From JAEUQQ01 sp963697285 (GTDB lineage Bacteria; Acidobacteriota; Vicinamibacteria; Vicinamibacterales; JAFNAJ01), in the NCBI GenBank assembly GCA_963697285.1, contig CAVONI010000011.1:124001-188000 (forward strand): DNA of 64,000 nt, in the 5' to 3' direction. A model generated the notes under the pieces. The model was given only the letters and a program-made list of their open reading frames with translations. It searched no databases and was not told the origin of the DNA. Positions 12,409 through 21,246 of the stretch are shown here, one piece after another. Both the position numbers and the translations under genes were made by a program. Within the stretch, counting starts at the first letter, position 1. The number at the start of each line of letters is the position of its first letter.

Positions 12409-14109
12409 CTACTTCGACGCGGACGCGGCGCTGCGGGCCCGGCGCACGGTCAGGGTGTCGCCCACCAGGATGCTGGAGCCGCGGAGGTTGTTCCAGGTCT
12501 TGAGCTCGTCGATGCTGACGCCATGCTGACGGGCAATCGACGACAGGGTATCGCCGCGGCGAACTCGGTACGAGACCCGGCCGGTGGGCGCGGCGCTGCG
12601 CACGGCCAGTGCGTCGCTGTTGGCATTGCGCGTGCTGGCCGACAGGACGGTGGTCGGCGCGCGCGGGATGAGCAACTCCTGGCCGGCGCGGAGCCGGGCC
12701 TTGGTCGAGAGCTGGTTGGCCTCGGCCAGGTCGGAGCGGCTGACGGCGAAACGCTTGGCAATTCCGGCCATCGTGTCGCCGCGCTTGACGGTGTGCCATT
12801 TCAGTGATGCCAGTTCAGAGGCCGGCGCCGATTCCAGGCGGGCCTTCAGCGGTTCGGCCGCACCGAGCGGTACCTTCACCTGGTAGCTGGACGTCTTCAG
12901 CGGCGTGGTCCAGCGACGGAGTTCGGGGTTCAGCGTCTGGATTTCGTCGATCGTCACACCCGACCACTCCGCGACCTTGCGGAGGTCGGTCGCGCGCGTG
13001 ACCGTCACCGTCTCATAGGACAGCGGTTCGGCTGAATCGATCTCGAACCCGTACTGCTGGGGATTGCGCGCGATGATGACGGCCGCGAGGATCATCGGCA
13101 CGTAATCCCGCGTCTCGCGCGGCAGGAACGCCGAGGTCTCGCTGAGGGCCCAGAAATCCTCGAGGCCAGAGCGCTTCATCGCCCGCTGCACCCGCCCAGG
13201 ACCGCCGTTGTACGACGCCAGCGCGAGGTGCCAGTCGCCGCCGAACATGTTGTTCAGGGTGCGGAGATACTTCGCGGCCGCCCTGGTGGCCTTCTCGGGG
13301 TCGGCGCGCTCGTCGACGTACCAGTCGTGCTTCAGGCCGTTCTCGATGCCGGTGGGACGCATGAACTGCCAGAAGCCCTTGGCCGACACCCGCGAAACCG
13401 CAGTGGCCTTGAAGGCACTTTCGATCAAGGGGACGTACGCAAGGTCGAGCGGCAGCCCCTCGGCACGGAACACCGACTGGATCATCGGCAGGTACCGCGT
13501 GCCGCGCTGCAGGCCGGCCGTGAACCAGTCCCGCAGGCGCCCCTGGAACACTTCCACGAACTGCAGCACCCGGTCGTTGAAGGGAATCGGGATGTCGAAT
13601 TGCGTGGCCGCCAGGTCGCCCCTGACCGCATCGGCGACGGCCGGGCTGGGAGTGTTCACCGGGGAAAACGCCGACGACGATAGCAATTCGTCGATCGAGG
13701 CGGCTTCCGACGGCTTCTCGGTGAAACCGTCGCCCGTGGTCAGGGCCGCGGCCTCGTAGGCACTGATCCGATCGACGTACCGGTCGAACTGGCTCCGGAT
13801 GCGTTCGTCGTTGCGCGCGCCGTAGGGCGACTCGAGAAGGATGTCGATGGAGCGATCGAACTCCAGCCGGGCGCGCTCGAGGTGGCCGACCTTCAACTCG
13901 CTTTCACCGGTCGCGAAGTGCCGCGCCGACTGGGCGAGGAGGGCGGCAACGGGATCCAGCGCGGGCGCGGGCGCGGGCCTGGCGGCGGCCGACGAGGGCA
14001 CGGCCGGCGGAGCGGACACAGGGGCCGATGCACGCGGCGCGCTGGCACAGGCGGCGGTCGTTGCCGTGAACAGTATCGCGGCAAGCCGCACGCATGTGTT
14101 CGTCGTCAT
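12409..14109 (-). CDS. mltD: MltD-like lytic murein transglycosylase lipoprotein with LysM domains
   Basis: A 566-residue lipoprotein (signal MTTNTCVRLAAILFTATTAAC) followed by an Ala/Pro linker. A family 1 SLT domain sits near 210-350, with the catalytic Glu in LIESAFK, the GFWQFM segment and ASYNGGPGRV. The C-terminus has two good LysM repeats (about 430-475 and 515-560) and a weaker LysM-like stretch before them. It cleaves the MurNAc-GlcNAc bond, forming anhydroMurNAc. The start at ATG 14109 gives a proper lipoprotein signal; the longer in-frame start at 14202 would bury it. Confidence 0.9.
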   Translation of the reverse strand: MTTNTCVRLAAILFTATTAACASAPRASAPVSAPPAVPSSAAARPAPAPALDPVAALLAQSARHFATGESELKVGHLERARLEFDRSIDILLESPYGARNDERIRSQFDRYVDRISAYEAAALTTGDGFTEKPSEAASIDELLSSSAFSPVNTPSPAVADAVRGDLAATQFDIPIPFNDRVLQFVEVFQGRLRDWFTAGLQRGTRYLPMIQSVFRAEGLPLDLAYVPLIESAFKATAVSRVSAKGFWQFMRPTGIENGLKHDWYVDERADPEKATRAAAKYLRTLNNMFGGDWHLALASYNGGPGRVQRAMKRSGLEDFWALSETSAFLPRETRDYVPMILAAVIIARNPQQYGFEIDSAEPLSYETVTVTRATDLRKVAEWSGVTIDEIQTLNPELRRWTTPLKTSSYQVKVPLGAAEPLKARLESAPASELASLKWHTVKRGDTMAGIAKRFAVSRSDLAEANQLSTKARLRAGQELLIPRAPTTVLSASTRNANSDALAVRSAAPTGRVSYRVRRGDTLSSIARQHGVSIDELKTWNNLRGSSILVGDTLTVRRARSAASASK

Positions 14110-14169
14110 CGATGGGTGCTCCCGCGAGGTCGCGCACGCCGAGGGTACTGACGGCCCAACCTTCAGGTG

Positions 14170-14186
14170 GCCCCCCGTTGGGGGGC
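14170..14186. other. GC-only perfect hairpin between aldehyde dehydrogenase and mltD
   Basis: GCCCCCC (14170-14176), loop GTT, GGGGGGC (14180-14186): a very stable 7-bp stem 60 bp upstream of the mltD start and 150 bp past the aldehyde dehydrogenase stop. No T tract follows on either strand. It may separate the two transcription units or act in the mltD leader. Confidence 0.45.
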
Positions 14187-14338
14187 TCGTGTCCTTGAAC
14201 AACGTCAGCGGCCGTGGTGAATGCCGCCGGGAACGAGTGGTTTCGCGATCAGGCGCGAAACGAGACGAGCGAACTGCTGGCGCAGCCTAGCAAAGGGGCC
14301 ATAGCCGAGTCAACCCTCCGTCCGGCTTCGACTTGCCG

Positions 14339-16078
14339 CTACTCGAAGACGCCGTGCTCGTCGCCGAGGTCGCGCGCGGAGGGCGTGACGATCGCCTTTG
14401 GGCCGAGGCGGATCTTCCGGCCGGCCCGCATCGCGTCTCGCACATCGTCCTCGCAGACGAACGCGACGGCGGGCCGCGTGTCGCCCGAAGGGCCGGCCGC
14501 CTGGGGCATTGCACCGGCGGATGGGGGCGGAGCAGGCGCCGCCGGCGCGCCCAGGGAAGGCGCCGCGAGGCCGCGCGATGCCAGGAAGTGATCGATACGC
14601 GACGACAGTGTCTCGGCGTTGATGGCCTCGCGGCGTGGGACGACGGGCTGAGCCGGTTCGGCCGCCGGAGCCGCCCGACGAGGCGCCGAGGCCAGCGGCT
14701 CGGCCGGCCTCACCTCGTACGCCAGGCGCTTGATGTTGAGAAGATGCAGGGGGGTGATGTTGTCTGAGGTGATGTTGCCGCCATGGCCGCCGCATCCCAA
14801 CGTGAGCGCCGGGTCGAGGCCGGTCGTCAGGCCGATGGAGCCGTGCGTGGTCGGGCTGTTCACGATGATCCGGAACGCCGGCTTGTGCAGGCCGAACTCG
14901 AGGATGACCGCCTCGTCGGTGGCGTGGATCGACATCGTGTGGCCCATCCCGCCGTAGCGGAGGACCTGTTTGCACCGCTCGCAGCCCTCGCGCCAGTCCT
15001 TGACCACGTAATACGCCAGCACGGGGCAGAGCTTCTCGATCGACAGCGGGTAGCCGCGGCCGACGCCGTCGAGGGGGGCGATCAGGGCACGGGTCGATGG
15101 CGGAACAGTGATTCCCGCCTGGCTGGCGACCTCGAGGGCCGACTTTCCGACCAGGGCCGGATTCGGCAGGCGTTGCGGCGTTACCAGCACCCGCGACACC
15201 GCCTCGATGTCTGACGGCGAGAGGAAGTGCGCACCCTGCGCCTTCAACTGCGCCTCGAAGGCCTGCGCCACGGCCGCGTCGACGACCACCGCGTTTGCCG
15301 ACGAGCACAGGAGGCCGTTGTCGAAGCACTTCCCGGTCATGACGTCTGAGGCCGCCTTGACGACATCGGCCGAGCGGTCGATGTAGCACGGCGCGTTCCC
15401 GGGACCGACGCCGTAGGCGGGCTTGCCGGCGCTGTAGGCGGCGCGCACGAGGCCCATCCCGCCGGTCGCGAGGATCACGGCGACCTCGCGCTGGCGCATC
15501 AGTTCCTGGGTGCCCTCGAGCGTCACGGTCGTCATCCACGAGATGCTGCCGTCGGGCGCCCCGGCGCCCACCGCGGCGGCCGCCATGACCTCGGCGACCC
15601 GGGTGATGCACCGCACGGCCGAGGGATGGGGGCTCAGCACGATGGCGCAGCGCGCCTTGAGCGCGATCAGGATCTTGTAGATGGCGGTGGACGTCGGGTT
15701 CGTGGACGGGACGATGGCTGCCACGACGCCGAACGGTTCGGCGATCTCGACCACCTTCCGGGCGTCGTCGCGGCGGATGACGCCCACGGTGCGAAGTGGC
15801 CGCACGAACTCATGGACCCGGACCGCGGCAAAGGTGTTCTTCTGGACCTTGTCGGGGACGTTGCCGAAGCCCGTCTCCTCGACGGCGAGGGTTGCCAGCG
15901 ACTCCGCGAGGGGTCGCACGGCGGCCGCCATCGCATCGACGATGGCGTCGATCTGTTCCTGGGTCAGTTCGCCGAGCAGAACCTGGGCGGCGCGGGCCCG
16001 GCGGGCGAGCGCGCGCGCCTCGGCCATCGAGGCGAGGTCGCGGTCGGACGGCGCTGTCAGCGGAGGCGTGTCGGCCAT
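14339..16078 (-). CDS. Microcompartment-associated CoA-acylating aldehyde dehydrogenase with extended C-terminal tail
   Basis: A 579-residue enzyme of the EutE/PduP/AdhE-N type that oxidises an aldehyde to its acyl-CoA. The core (about 20-455) has PSTNPTSTAIYK, the ATGGMGLVRAAYS segment and catalytic Cys258 in FDNGLLCSS. The tail (about 459-579) is unusual. An Ala/Pro linker is followed by INAETLSSRIDHFLASRGL (486-504), which could form an amphipathic helix like an encapsulation peptide. A second linker follows, then about 43 residues ending in IVTPSARDLGDEHGVF, which recall the N-terminal segments of EutQ and EutT. It starts 15 bp after the BMC shell gene stop, so the two are probably cotranscribed. 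Its substrate cannot be told from sequence. Confidence 0.87.
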   Translation of the reverse strand: MADTPPLTAPSDRDLASMAEARALARRARAAQVLLGELTQEQIDAIVDAMAAAVRPLAESLATLAVEETGFGNVPDKVQKNTFAAVRVHEFVRPLRTVGVIRRDDARKVVEIAEPFGVVAAIVPSTNPTSTAIYKILIALKARCAIVLSPHPSAVRCITRVAEVMAAAAVGAGAPDGSISWMTTVTLEGTQELMRQREVAVILATGGMGLVRAAYSAGKPAYGVGPGNAPCYIDRSADVVKAASDVMTGKCFDNGLLCSSANAVVVDAAVAQAFEAQLKAQGAHFLSPSDIEAVSRVLVTPQRLPNPALVGKSALEVASQAGITVPPSTRALIAPLDGVGRGYPLSIEKLCPVLAYYVVKDWREGCERCKQVLRYGGMGHTMSIHATDEAVILEFGLHKPAFRIIVNSPTTHGSIGLTTGLDPALTLGCGGHGGNITSDNITPLHLLNIKRLAYEVRPAEPLASAPRRAAPAAEPAQPVVPRREAINAETLSSRIDHFLASRGLAAPSLGAPAAPAPPPSAGAMPQAAGPSGDTRPAVAFVCEDDVRDAMRAGRKIRLGPKAIVTPSARDLGDEHGVFE

Positions 16079-16093
16079 GGTGACCGCGAGTGG

Positions 16094-16396
16094 CTAGGCC
16101 TTGCCCGGGCCGGCAGACGGCGTGGGCCTTGGCAGGAGTTTCTCGACTTCGCTGTGCGGACGCGGGATGACGTGCACCGACACGAGTTCGCCGACCCGCC
16201 TGGCCGCCGCGGCGCCGGCATCGGTCGCCGCCTTGACCGCACCGACATCGCCGCGGACCATGACGGTCACGTAGGCGGCGCCGATGTATTCCTTGGCGAC
16301 GAGTTCCACGTTGGCAGCCTTGACCATGGCGTCGGCGGCTTCCACCGACCCGATCAAGCCGCGGGTCTCCACGAGTCCGAGCGCGTCGTTGGCCAT
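16094..16396 (-). CDS. Bacterial microcompartment hexameric shell protein (BMC-H, PduA/EutM type)
   Basis: A 100-residue single-BMC-domain protein, close to PduA/EutM over almost its whole length (ALGLVETRG, AADAMVKAANV, VMVRGDVGAVKAATDAG, VHVIPRPHSEVEKLLP). Such proteins form hexamers that tile the shell and leave a central pore. The pore loop reads YIGAA (37-41) where PduA has KIGSG, so the polar Ser40 and flexible Gly41 are both Ala. A short Pro-rich tail ends the protein. A GGAAGGCGGAG ribosome site lies just upstream. No vertex (BMC-P) or trimeric (BMC-T) gene is in the window, so this is a satellite locus that needs partners elsewhere. Confidence 0.93.
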   Translation of the reverse strand: MANDALGLVETRGLIGSVEAADAMVKAANVELVAKEYIGAAYVTVMVRGDVGAVKAATDAGAAAARRVGELVSVHVIPRPHSEVEKLLPRPTPSAGPGKA

Positions 16397-16516
16397 GTCT
16401 CCGCCTTCCGGGCCGCGACTCTAGCATATTGCCCAGGGGCCAACAACTGAGCTAGTCTCTTGTGTTTGCTGGCCGTGCAGGTACTCCGGCCGTGCGTATG
16501 TCCGTGTCTCTTTCCC

Positions 16517-17425
16517 ATGACCCAGATGTTCACTTCACCCATTCGCTCCGCCCGGCTGGTGGCATTCGCCCTGGCATGCGCCGGCCTCGCCCTGGCGGCC
16601 GGCTGCGGCAAGAAGGCCGACACTGAACCGCCCGTGGCCACACCCGGCATCTCGTTCAACAAGACCCGGGCAGCGCTCGGCAGCCCGGTCGTCATCTCGT
16701 ACCGTTTCCAGGTGGCCCCGAACGCGCCCGCCTTCAACGGCAACTTCCGCGTGATGGTGCACGTGCTCGACAACGAGGACGTGCTGATGTGGACCGACGA
16801 TCACGATCCGCCAGTGCCGACGTCGCAGTGGAAGCCGGGACAGACGATTGAGTACACGCGCGAGATCTTCATCCCGATCTACCCCTACACCGGCACGGCG
16901 AGCGTCCGGATGGGCCTGTATGCCGACGACGGTCGTCGCCTGCCCCTGACGGGCGAGAACGACGGGCAGCGCGGGTACGTCGTCGGATCGATCGATTTGC
17001 TGCCGCAGTCCGAGAACGTGTTCCTCGTCTACAAGGACGGGTGGAATCCCGAGGAAGTGGCGCAAAACAACCCGGCGGTCACCTGGCAGTGGACCAGGCG
17101 CGCCGCGACGATTGCCTTCAAGAACCCGCGGCGTGACGCTACGCTGTACCTCCATGCCGACGCCCGTCCCGACCTGGTCGGACGTCCCGTGCAGGTCGCG
17201 GTCCGAATCGGCGCGACGGTCATCGAGACCCTGAGCTTCGACGGGACGGCAGAAGTCCTGAAGAAACTGTCGATCACGAAGGAGCAGTTCGGTGACGGGG
17301 ACAACGTCGATCTGTCCATCGATGTCGATCCGGCGTTCGTGCCGGCGCAGACGCCCGCCGCCAACAGCAAGGACCCGCGGGAACTCGGCCTGCGCGTCTT
17401 CCACGCCTTCATCGAGCCGAAGTAG
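16517..17425 (+). CDS. Predicted outer-membrane/periplasmic lipoprotein of unknown function
   Basis: A 302-residue protein with a lipoprotein signal ending LALAAGC (Cys30). The mature part looks all-beta: a first domain (about 45-160) with Ig-like strands such as SPVVISYRFQV and TASVRMGLYADDGRRLPLTG, and a second (about 190-300) with aliphatic strand patterns. I do not recognise a named family. The start at ATG 16517 gives a proper signal peptide. It is divergent from the BMC shell gene (120 bp) and 88 bp ahead of a transglycosylase gene on the same strand. Confidence 0.75.
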   Translation: MTQMFTSPIRSARLVAFALACAGLALAAGCGKKADTEPPVATPGISFNKTRAALGSPVVISYRFQVAPNAPAFNGNFRVMVHVLDNEDVLMWTDDHDPPVPTSQWKPGQTIEYTREIFIPIYPYTGTASVRMGLYADDGRRLPLTGENDGQRGYVVGSIDLLPQSENVFLVYKDGWNPEEVAQNNPAVTWQWTRRAATIAFKNPRRDATLYLHADARPDLVGRPVQVAVRIGATVIETLSFDGTAEVLKKLSITKEQFGDGDNVDLSIDVDPAFVPAQTPAANSKDPRELGLRVFHAFIEPK

Positions 17426-17513
17426 TCCTCGCTCGCTCGTCACCCCCGCTCAGGCCCGACACGAATCGGGCCTGAACGAGGGGCGGCGCTGTGCTAGTCT
17501 CGTCAGCGTCGTC

Positions 17514-18191
17514 ATGCGCTTCTCGTCACGCGCGCTCCTGCCGGCCGTCTTGGCCACCTTCGTGCTCGCCGCTCCGGCGAGCGCAGACCTCGTGTTCCTG
17601 ACGAACGGTCGGTCGCTGTCGGTGAAGTCCTACAGCGTCGAGGGCGCCCGGATCACCCTGGCGCTCCGCAGTGGCGGCGAACTCGTCTGCGACTCGGCGC
17701 TCGTCGATCGGATCGAGCCCGACGAGGTCGCCTGGCCGGAGCCGGCTGCACCGGCACCGGCCGTCGTTGCGACCACGGCGTTGTCGCGGCAGGGCGAGGC
17801 TGGCGGTCCGTTCGCCGACCTCATCGAACCCCTCGCCCTCGCGCACGGTGTCGATGCACGCCTGGTGCGTGCCCTGGTGGCAACCGAGTCGAACTATGCC
17901 CCGCAGGCCCGGTCGCGCAAGGGGGCGATGGGACTCATGCAACTGATGCCGTCGACTGCGCGGCAATACGCGGTGACCAATCCCTACGATCCGAAAGCAA
18001 ACCTCGATGCCGGGATCCGGCACCTGAAATCGCTGCTCGACCGCTTCGAGGTGCCGCTGGCGCTGGCCGCCTACAACGCCGGCGAAGCGGCAGTGCGCCG
18101 GTACGGGGGGATTCCGCCGTACCGCGAGACACGTTCGTACGTGTCGCGCATCCTTGCGCAGTGGCGGGCGCCGGCGCTCGCGTTTCCCTAG
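17514..18191 (+). CDS. Secreted SLT-domain lytic transglycosylase
   Basis: A 225-residue exported protein. A signal peptide (about 1-24, ending APASA) is followed by a small domain (about 25-75) of the kind often attached to bacterial transglycosylases, then an SLT domain. The SLT catalytic Glu125 is in LVATESNYAP, with GLMQLMP (140-146) and LAAYNAGE (184-191). It cleaves peptidoglycan glycan strands. Its position directly before pilC suggests, by analogy with other secretion systems, that it may open the wall for the pilus/secretin machine. An extended -10 promoter lies between it and pilC, so they need not share a transcript. Confidence 0.87.
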   Translation: MRFSSRALLPAVLATFVLAAPASADLVFLTNGRSLSVKSYSVEGARITLALRSGGELVCDSALVDRIEPDEVAWPEPAAPAPAVVATTALSRQGEAGGPFADLIEPLALAHGVDARLVRALVATESNYAPQARSRKGAMGLMQLMPSTARQYAVTNPYDPKANLDAGIRHLKSLLDRFEVPLALAAYNAGEAAVRRYGGIPPYRETRSYVSRILAQWRAPALAFP

Positions 18192-18232
18192 GGATGTATG
18201 CGGGAGACGGCCACGGCCGCACACGGTCCGTC

Positions 18233-18241
18233 TGATATAAT
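18233..18241 (+). promoter_or_regulatory. Extended -10 promoter of the pil operon
   Basis: TGATATAAT (18233-18241) is a perfect extended -10 element in otherwise GC-rich DNA, 74 bp ahead of the pilC start. No good -35 is seen at 16-18 bp upstream, which fits the extended -10 class. It would drive pilC through pilQ. Confidence 0.55.
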
Positions 18242-18314
18242 CGCCGCGCTCTCCAAAGGCGGCTAATCGACTGAAAGCCAACGGCTTGAGTCGCCTGGAG
18301 CCCGACACGTAGGG

Positions 18315-19541
18315 ATGGAGTTCCGCTGCAGAGTTGCCACACCCGCCGGCGAGGTGCGCGATGAGGTGCACGTCGCGGAGACCGAGGTCCGCCTGCGGCG
18401 CGAGCTCGAAGACCGTGGCCTGGTCCTGCTGGCCGCCCGCCCAGCCGGCAGCGTGTCCATCCCCGGCCTGGGGCTGCCCGCGTTCCGGATGCCGACCCGC
18501 AAGCGCCTGCCGCAGCGCGACTTCCTGGTGTTCAACCAGGAGCTGGCCACGCTGCTGAAGGCCGGCATGCCGCTGGTCCAGTCCCTCGACATCCTGCGAC
18601 AGCGCGTCCTGCAGCCCACGTTCAAGCAGATCCTCGACGACGTCTATGAGCAGGTGCGAGGGGGCACCTCGCTGTCAGACGCGTTCGCCTCGCACCGCGA
18701 CCTCGTGCCCGGCATTTACACGGCCTCGCTCCTGGCCGGCGAGAAGAGCGGCGGCCTCGAGCAGGTCCTGCGGCGCTACGTGAGCTACGTCAAGATGATC
18801 AGCGGCATCCGGCGGAAGACGATTTCGGCGATGGTCTACCCGGCCATCCTGATCGCGCTGTCGATCAGCGTCGTGATTCTCATCGTGGTCAAGGTCGTCC
18901 CGGCATTTGCCGATTTCTATGCCAACTTCGGTCGCGAACTGCCGTGGCTGACACGAGTCATCATCGGCCTCTCGACCTTCCTCATCACCTGGTGGCCGGC
19001 AGTGCTGCTCGGCCTGGTCGGCGGGGGAATGGTCGTGTGGGGCTGGACACGGCAGCCGGGGCAGAAGGTGCGCATCCACCGCTGGGCGCTGCGCGTCCCG
19101 GTCCTTGGCCCGACTGCGCAGAAGTTTGCGACGTCGCAAGTGGCACGGACAGTGGCGACGCTGCTGACCGGGGGCATTCCGCTGGTCAACGCGTTGTCGG
19201 TGGCGTCGGACGCGGTGGGGAACCGATACGTGGCCAGCGAACTGCTCATCGTCGGCCAGCGGGTGCGCGAGGGCGAGGGCCTGGCGACGTCCATGCGCGC
19301 CCGGGGCGTGTTTTCGGACGTCACGACGAAGATGGTCGAAGTGGGTGAGTCGACGGGAGCCTTGCAGGACATGCTCAACAGCCTGGCGGACTTCTACGAC
19401 GAAGAGATCGACACGACGCTGACGCGGTTCGTGACGATGATCGAGCCGCTCCTGCTGGTGGTGATGGGGTTCGTGATCGCGACCTTGCTGCTCGCGCTGT
19501 ACCTGCCCGTCTTCGAGTTGTCGTCGGTGGTGTCGCGGTGA
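18315..19541 (+). CDS. pilC: Type IV pilus/type II secretion inner-membrane platform protein PilC (GspF family)
   Basis: A 408-residue polytopic membrane protein that anchors the assembly ATPase and pseudopilins. It has a short N-terminal cytoplasmic part (1-60), then two GspF domains (about 70-195 and 275-400) with membrane segments near 170-195, 220-245 and 375-400. The repeated motifs LLKAGMPLVQSLDIL and LLTGGIPLVNALSV mark the two halves. It is the first gene of the co-oriented pilCBMNOPQ run and lies 22 bp before pilB. Confidence 0.93.
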   Translation: MEFRCRVATPAGEVRDEVHVAETEVRLRRELEDRGLVLLAARPAGSVSIPGLGLPAFRMPTRKRLPQRDFLVFNQELATLLKAGMPLVQSLDILRQRVLQPTFKQILDDVYEQVRGGTSLSDAFASHRDLVPGIYTASLLAGEKSGGLEQVLRRYVSYVKMISGIRRKTISAMVYPAILIALSISVVILIVVKVVPAFADFYANFGRELPWLTRVIIGLSTFLITWWPAVLLGLVGGGMVVWGWTRQPGQKVRIHRWALRVPVLGPTAQKFATSQVARTVATLLTGGIPLVNALSVASDAVGNRYVASELLIVGQRVREGEGLATSMRARGVFSDVTTKMVEVGESTGALQDMLNSLADFYDEEIDTTLTRFVTMIEPLLLVVMGFVIATLLLALYLPVFELSSVVSR

Positions 19542-19563
19542 GCGCGACGCCTGGGGAGCGTGA

Positions 19564-21246
19564 GTGGGAACACCGTTGAACCCGCCGGACGTCTCGTTGT
19601 CGGCCGCCGAAGCCGTGCAGGCGCTCTACGCGCCCGGCGAGGCGCCGATGTCGGTCGATCTCACGGCTGAAATCGCGAAATCGCGGGCCCTGGCGGCGCG
19701 GTACCGGCTCGAGTTCGTCGACATGGACGACTTCCATCTCGACGGCGAGCTGTTCCGGTCGATTCCGGCCGACCTGATGTTGCGGTACGGGTTCGTGCCG
19801 CACCGCCGCGAGGCCAACGCGCTGGTCATCGTCGTGTCGGATCCGACCGACCTGCCGATGATCGACGAGCTGTCGGTGCTGCTCGGAACGCCGCTCAAGG
19901 TCACGGTGGGCGCACCGTCGGCCATCCAGTCGATGCTGCGGAAGAGCGAGAGCTCGCAGCGCGTCCTCGAGGAAGCCACCGAGAGCTTCACGCTGCAGAT
20001 CCTGCGCGAGGACGAGAACGGCGACGAGAACCTGACCGTCGAGCGCCTGACCGCCGACAACGACACGAGTCCGATCATCCGCCTCATCGACTCGACGGTG
20101 TTCACGTCGATCCAGCGGCGTGCGAGCGACATCCACATCGAGACGCAGGACGACGCGGTCCACGTGAAGTACCGGATCGACGGCGTGCTGCAGCCGGCGA
20201 TGCGGCCGATCGACAAGAAGTTCCACGGCCCGATCATCTCGCGCATCAAGGTCATGGCGGAACTCGACATCGCCGAGAAGCGCGTCCCGCAGGACGGTCG
20301 CTTCCGCCTCCGGATCAAGGGCAAGACGATCGACTTCCGCGTGTCGATCATGCCGAGCGTGCACGGCGAGGACGCGGTCATCCGCATCCTCGACAAGGAG
20401 TCGATCAGCGAGCAGTTCACCGAACTGCGTCTCGACATCCTGGGCTTTCCCGAGGACGAGCTGAAGCGGTTCCGGAAGTACATCCGCGAGCCGTACGGGA
20501 TGGTGCTGGTCACCGGACCGACGGGGTCGGGCAAGACGACGACGCTCTACGCGGCCCTGTCGGAGATCAAGTCGGTCGAAGACAAGATCATCACGATCGA
20601 GGACCCGGTCGAGTACCAGTTGCGGGGGATCACGCAGATCCCCATCAACGAGAAGAAGGGCCTGACGTTCGCGCGCGGGCTGCGGTCGATCCTGCGGCAC
20701 GACCCCGACAAGATCATGGTTGGCGAGATTCGCGATGCCGAGACGGCGCAGATCGCCATCAACTCGGCGCTGACGGGGCACCTCGTGTTCACGACCGTCC
20801 ACGCCAACAACGTGATCGACGTGCTCGGGCGCTTCCTCAACATGGGCGTGGAGCCCTACCAGTTCGTGTCGGCGCTCAACTGCGTGCTGGCACAGCGCCT
20901 GGTGCGCCTGACGTGCACGCACTGCAAGCGTCCCGCGACCGTGCCTGAGCGGTTGCTCGTGGAGTCGGCGCTCGATCCGGCGCTGGCCCGGACGCACGTG
21001 TTCTACGAGGGGGCGGGCTGCATCGAGTGCGGCGGGACGGGGTTCAAGGGGCGCATGGCGATCTGCGAACTCCTCGACCTCTCTGACCGCATCCGCGAGA
21101 TGATCCTCGACCGTCGCCCCAACAGCGAAATCAAGCGGGTCGCCCGCGATGAGGGGATGCGATTCCTCAGGCAGGGCGCCATCGAGCAGGTGCTGAACGG
21201 CCGCACCACGCTGCGTGAGGTCAACAAGGTGACCTTCGTCGAATGA
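19564..21246 (+). CDS. pilB: Type IV pilus assembly / type II secretion ATPase PilB (GspE family)
   Basis: A 560-residue extension ATPase. A GspE N-terminal domain (about 30-135) is followed by the ATPase core with Walker A GPTGSGKT (318-325), Asp-box TIEDPVEY, Walker B MVGEIRD and His-box HLVFTTVHAN. A four-cysteine zinc site is present (C451, C454, C486, C489). It starts at GTG 19564 after a GGGGAG ribosome site. Its stop overlaps the pilM start (ATGA). The core alone does not separate PilB from GspE; the pilMNOP genes that follow favour a pilus-like machine. Confidence 0.92.
   Translation: MGTPLNPPDVSLSAAEAVQALYAPGEAPMSVDLTAEIAKSRALAARYRLEFVDMDDFHLDGELFRSIPADLMLRYGFVPHRREANALVIVVSDPTDLPMIDELSVLLGTPLKVTVGAPSAIQSMLRKSESSQRVLEEATESFTLQILREDENGDENLTVERLTADNDTSPIIRLIDSTVFTSIQRRASDIHIETQDDAVHVKYRIDGVLQPAMRPIDKKFHGPIISRIKVMAELDIAEKRVPQDGRFRLRIKGKTIDFRVSIMPSVHGEDAVIRILDKESISEQFTELRLDILGFPEDELKRFRKYIREPYGMVLVTGPTGSGKTTTLYAALSEIKSVEDKIITIEDPVEYQLRGITQIPINEKKGLTFARGLRSILRHDPDKIMVGEIRDAETAQIAINSALTGHLVFTTVHANNVIDVLGRFLNMGVEPYQFVSALNCVLAQRLVRLTCTHCKRPATVPERLLVESALDPALARTHVFYEGAGCIECGGTGFKGRMAICELLDLSDRIREMILDRRPNSEIKRVARDEGMRFLRQGAIEQVLNGRTTLREVNKVTFVE

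Noticed and set aside
19375..20997. 540-codon minus-strand frame opposite pilB
   Set aside because: It lies wholly against pilB with its Walker and zinc motifs; the composition is Arg/Asp/His-rich and matches no family.
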